A stretch of DNA of 16,774 nucleotides from JBGTGG01 sp041746855 (GTDB lineage Bacteria; Bacteroidota; Bacteroidia; Cytophagales; Cyclobacteriaceae). The notes under the pieces are model-generated. The model was not told where the DNA came from. It saw only the letters and a program-made list of their open reading frames with translations, and searched no databases. The DNA lies in the NCBI GenBank assembly GCA_041746855.1, contig JBGTGG010000409.1:1-16774 (forward strand), given 5' to 3'. Of this stretch, positions 14,828 through 16,774 are shown in pieces. Numbering within the stretch: the first letter of the stretch is position 1; every line of letters starts with the position of its first letter. Position numbers and translations under genes: made by a program.

Positions 14828-16774
14828 TTACTTTTTGTCCCGCACCAGTCGTACATAATACACCGCACCAGCCGTGTTCTTCGGCAATGCCTGAAATTTT
14901 ATTGTGATTTCTTTTTTTCCAGTCAGCATCGAATCCGGAATAGTATAGGCTACATCAAAGAATCGTGACTGATGCCATTTACCGGTGTTATCTTCCGTCA
15001 GTAGTTTTTCATCATCAACATATATATCAAACTTCCTGCTTCCCCATTCTGCGCCCCAATACCGAACCATCAGCGACAAATTGGTTTCTCCTTTTGTTGA
15101 TAGGCGATAACTGAAATAGCCACCATCATGCGCATCCCGCCAAAATTCATTTAAATTATTTCCGGTTCTTGACTTCTCTTGTTGCATACCATGATCTGCT
15201 TCGGGCTGTTGCTCACCCGGTGCAACAAAATCAATGGTCCTTTTTTCAAGTTCAAGTTTTTTCTTCTCTACCGTTGCGATGGAATCCAGATAAGCACCAT
15301 ATTGTGATTCCGATAATGTCATCCAATACATCATGTACCGTGCATCATGAAGTTGAAAGAATGGCTGCAATTCAACGTTCATCGAATTAATCATATTCAC
15401 ATCCGCCATTTTAAAATGAAGGGGCTTTCCTTCAACAGGTTCTAATTTATAGGCAATGTCGGAGGGAGTATTTTCAAGTATAATAGGCGCCTGATCGACT
15501 GGCAATCTTTCTCCACTTGCAATGTGTCCCCATCGGCTATCATTTGCTTTCAAGCCTTTCAAATCTTCGGTGCCTGTTTTTGCGGCAAGCACGATTGGGC
15601 CATACAGTATTGCATTATAGTTTGATACATTGGGCAACTGCTCCATTTGGATATGCATCGGTAATTCGATTACCACTTCGTCCCCGGCCTTCCATTTCCG
15701 TTCAATCGCTACATAAGAAGAAGGTTTTGATTCAATGGAAATCGGTTCGCCATTGACGTGTACTTTCAGGGCAGCTTCTTTGACCCACGAAGGATAACGA
15801 ATCATTAACGTGAATTTTGAAGATCCGTCTGTTACTTTTAATATCGTCTTCTCTTCAAAAGGAAAATTTGTTTCCTGACGGAGGGTTACGCCCTTTTCTT
15901 TCCACGTTAATTCGGAAGCAACAAACAGATTCAAAAACAACGCGTCACCCGTGTGGGTGTAAATAAATTGATTGTATTTTCCATGGTTCTCCATGCCACT
16001 TCCTACACAACACCACATGGCTTCATTGGGTGTCGAATACACCCGGTAATGCCGTGGACGAACAGGTGTAAAATATACATAGCCACCATGTTCCGGATGC
16101 TGTGTAGATAAGATATGATTGTAAACCGTGCGCTCAAAGTAATCTGAATATCGTGCCAATGGCTCCACACTAAAAAGATGTTCGGTGAGCTTTAGCATAT
16201 TATACGAGTTGCACGATTCAGGTCCTTCAACCTCGTTTACGAAATCAGTAGTGGAAACAGGGCTTGGAAAAAATTCCCTACGACTATTTCCACCAAATGC
16301 CAGGGTGCGATTGCTGGTTACTGTTTCCCAGAAAAAACCACCCGCCTTTTCATACTTCTCATCAGCGGTCAATGCTGCTATTCGTTGAAACCCAACTGCT
16401 TTGGGTACCTGCGTGTTGGCATGCTTGTTATCAAGATTGTCGATATGGGATGCCATTGCCTCCAGTAGCATACGGTGCGAGAATCGTTTTGCCGCAACCA
16501 TATATTTTTCATCCTTTGTTAGTTGATACGCATCTGCAAAAACCTCATTCATTCCTCCATATTCTGTATCGAGCATGGTTTCCATTTGTTCATCTGTAAG
16601 GGATGAAGTAATCTGAATTCCCCAATCACAAAACTTCAGGAACATTGCTTTTGCATCTTCATTTCCAGTGTACTGCCATGCATCCCGCAATCCTGAATAC
16701 ATTTTGTGTACGTTGTACCAGGGAACCCATGCGGCTTTGTATGCCGAGAATTCGCCATCTTTTAATGTGCTCCA
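14828..16774 (-). CDS. GH127/GH146 beta-L-arabinofuranosidase, N-terminus beyond window edge
   Basis: The frame is open to the right edge, so the gene continues outside. 648 residues are visible, including 24 before the first internal Met that contain VPWYNVHK, a conserved GH127-type segment. The enzyme releases beta-L-arabinofuranose using a Cys nucleophile held by zinc. In the visible fragment numbering, MWCCVGSGMENHGKY holds the paired Cys (about 255-256), GPESCNSYNML the Glu and Cys metal ligands (about 186, 188), and SRREFFP a Glu (about 167) fitting the acid/base. These match E322, E338, C340, C417 and C418 of the founding enzyme. After the catalytic barrel come a beta-sandwich, a segment like DUF4986 (LQPFFQLHDARYMMYWM) and a C-terminal domain like DUF6805, an arrangement I associate with GH146. 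A helical linker (VEKKKLELEKR) joins the last two. GH127 against GH146 cannot be settled here. Confidence 0.93.
   Translation of the reverse strand, partial: WSTLKDGEFSAYKAAWVPWYNVHKMYSGLRDAWQYTGNEDAKAMFLKFCDWGIQITSSLTDEQMETMLDTEYGGMNEVFADAYQLTKDEKYMVAAKRFSHRMLLEAMASHIDNLDNKHANTQVPKAVGFQRIAALTADEKYEKAGGFFWETVTSNRTLAFGGNSRREFFPSPVSTTDFVNEVEGPESCNSYNMLKLTEHLFSVEPLARYSDYFERTVYNHILSTQHPEHGGYVYFTPVRPRHYRVYSTPNEAMWCCVGSGMENHGKYNQFIYTHTGDALFLNLFVASELTWKEKGVTLRQETNFPFEEKTILKVTDGSSKFTLMIRYPSWVKEAALKVHVNGEPISIESKPSSYVAIERKWKAGDEVVIELPMHIQMEQLPNVSNYNAILYGPIVLAAKTGTEDLKGLKANDSRWGHIASGERLPVDQAPIILENTPSDIAYKLEPVEGKPLHFKMADVNMINSMNVELQPFFQLHDARYMMYWMTLSESQYGAYLDSIATVEKKKLELEKRTIDFVAPGEQQPEADHGMQQEKSRTGNNLNEFWRDAHDGGYFSYRLSTKGETNLSLMVRYWGAEWGSRKFDIYVDDEKLLTEDNTGKWHQSRFFDVAYTIPDSMLTGKKEITIKFQALPKNTAGAVYYVRLVRDKK

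Overview
The window looks like chromosomal DNA of a Bacteroidota bacterium, most plausibly of the Cytophagales type. It carries a SusC/SusD outer-membrane pair, a SusD lipoprotein signal, secreted glycoside hydrolases and almost no Shine-Dalgarno sequences before start codons. GC content is moderate by eye. No species can be named from the sequence. All ten main genes are metabolic and belong to one carbohydrate-use locus. I see no transposase, phage gene, tRNA, rRNA or CRISPR array.

Layout from left to right. (1) Positions 1-341, minus strand: the first 113 codons of a fumarylacetoacetate-hydrolase (FAH) family gene that runs off the left edge. (2) Positions 693-3107, plus strand: an AraC-family regulator followed after 12 bases by an FGGY sugar/sugar-acid kinase. 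A perfect 13-bp inverted repeat covers the end of the kinase gene. (3) Positions 3140-6504, minus strand: a tight three-gene unit read as bile-acid:sodium-symporter-family transporter, Sec-exported RraA-family protein, Tat-exported enolase-superfamily sugar-acid dehydratase. (4) Positions 6654-6690: a textbook intrinsic terminator for the genes to its right. (5) Positions 6739-11542, minus strand: SusC then SusD, preceded by about 360 bases with a cluster of GCAAACG-like repeats that may be an operator. (6) Positions 11903-16774, minus strand: a GH127/GH146 beta-L-arabinofuranosidase (cut by the right edge), a GH43 glycosidase and a zinc-dependent MDR dehydrogenase.

Read together, this is a polysaccharide utilisation locus for L-arabinofuranose-containing glycans (pectic arabinan, arabinoxylan or arabinosylated glycoproteins). 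The GH127/146 and GH43 enzymes release pentoses and SusCD imports oligosaccharides. The dehydrogenase, dehydratase and FAH-family enzymes have the same family combination as oxidative, non-phosphorylating pentose or sugar-acid pathways. The feature most worth attention is that the dehydratase and the RraA-like protein both carry export signals and sit in one unit with a transporter of a family known to move organic anions including 2-oxo acids. This suggests that part of a sugar-acid pathway runs in the periplasm, with the keto-acid product imported. Enzyme families are well supported; exact substrates and the periplasmic pathway are inference.
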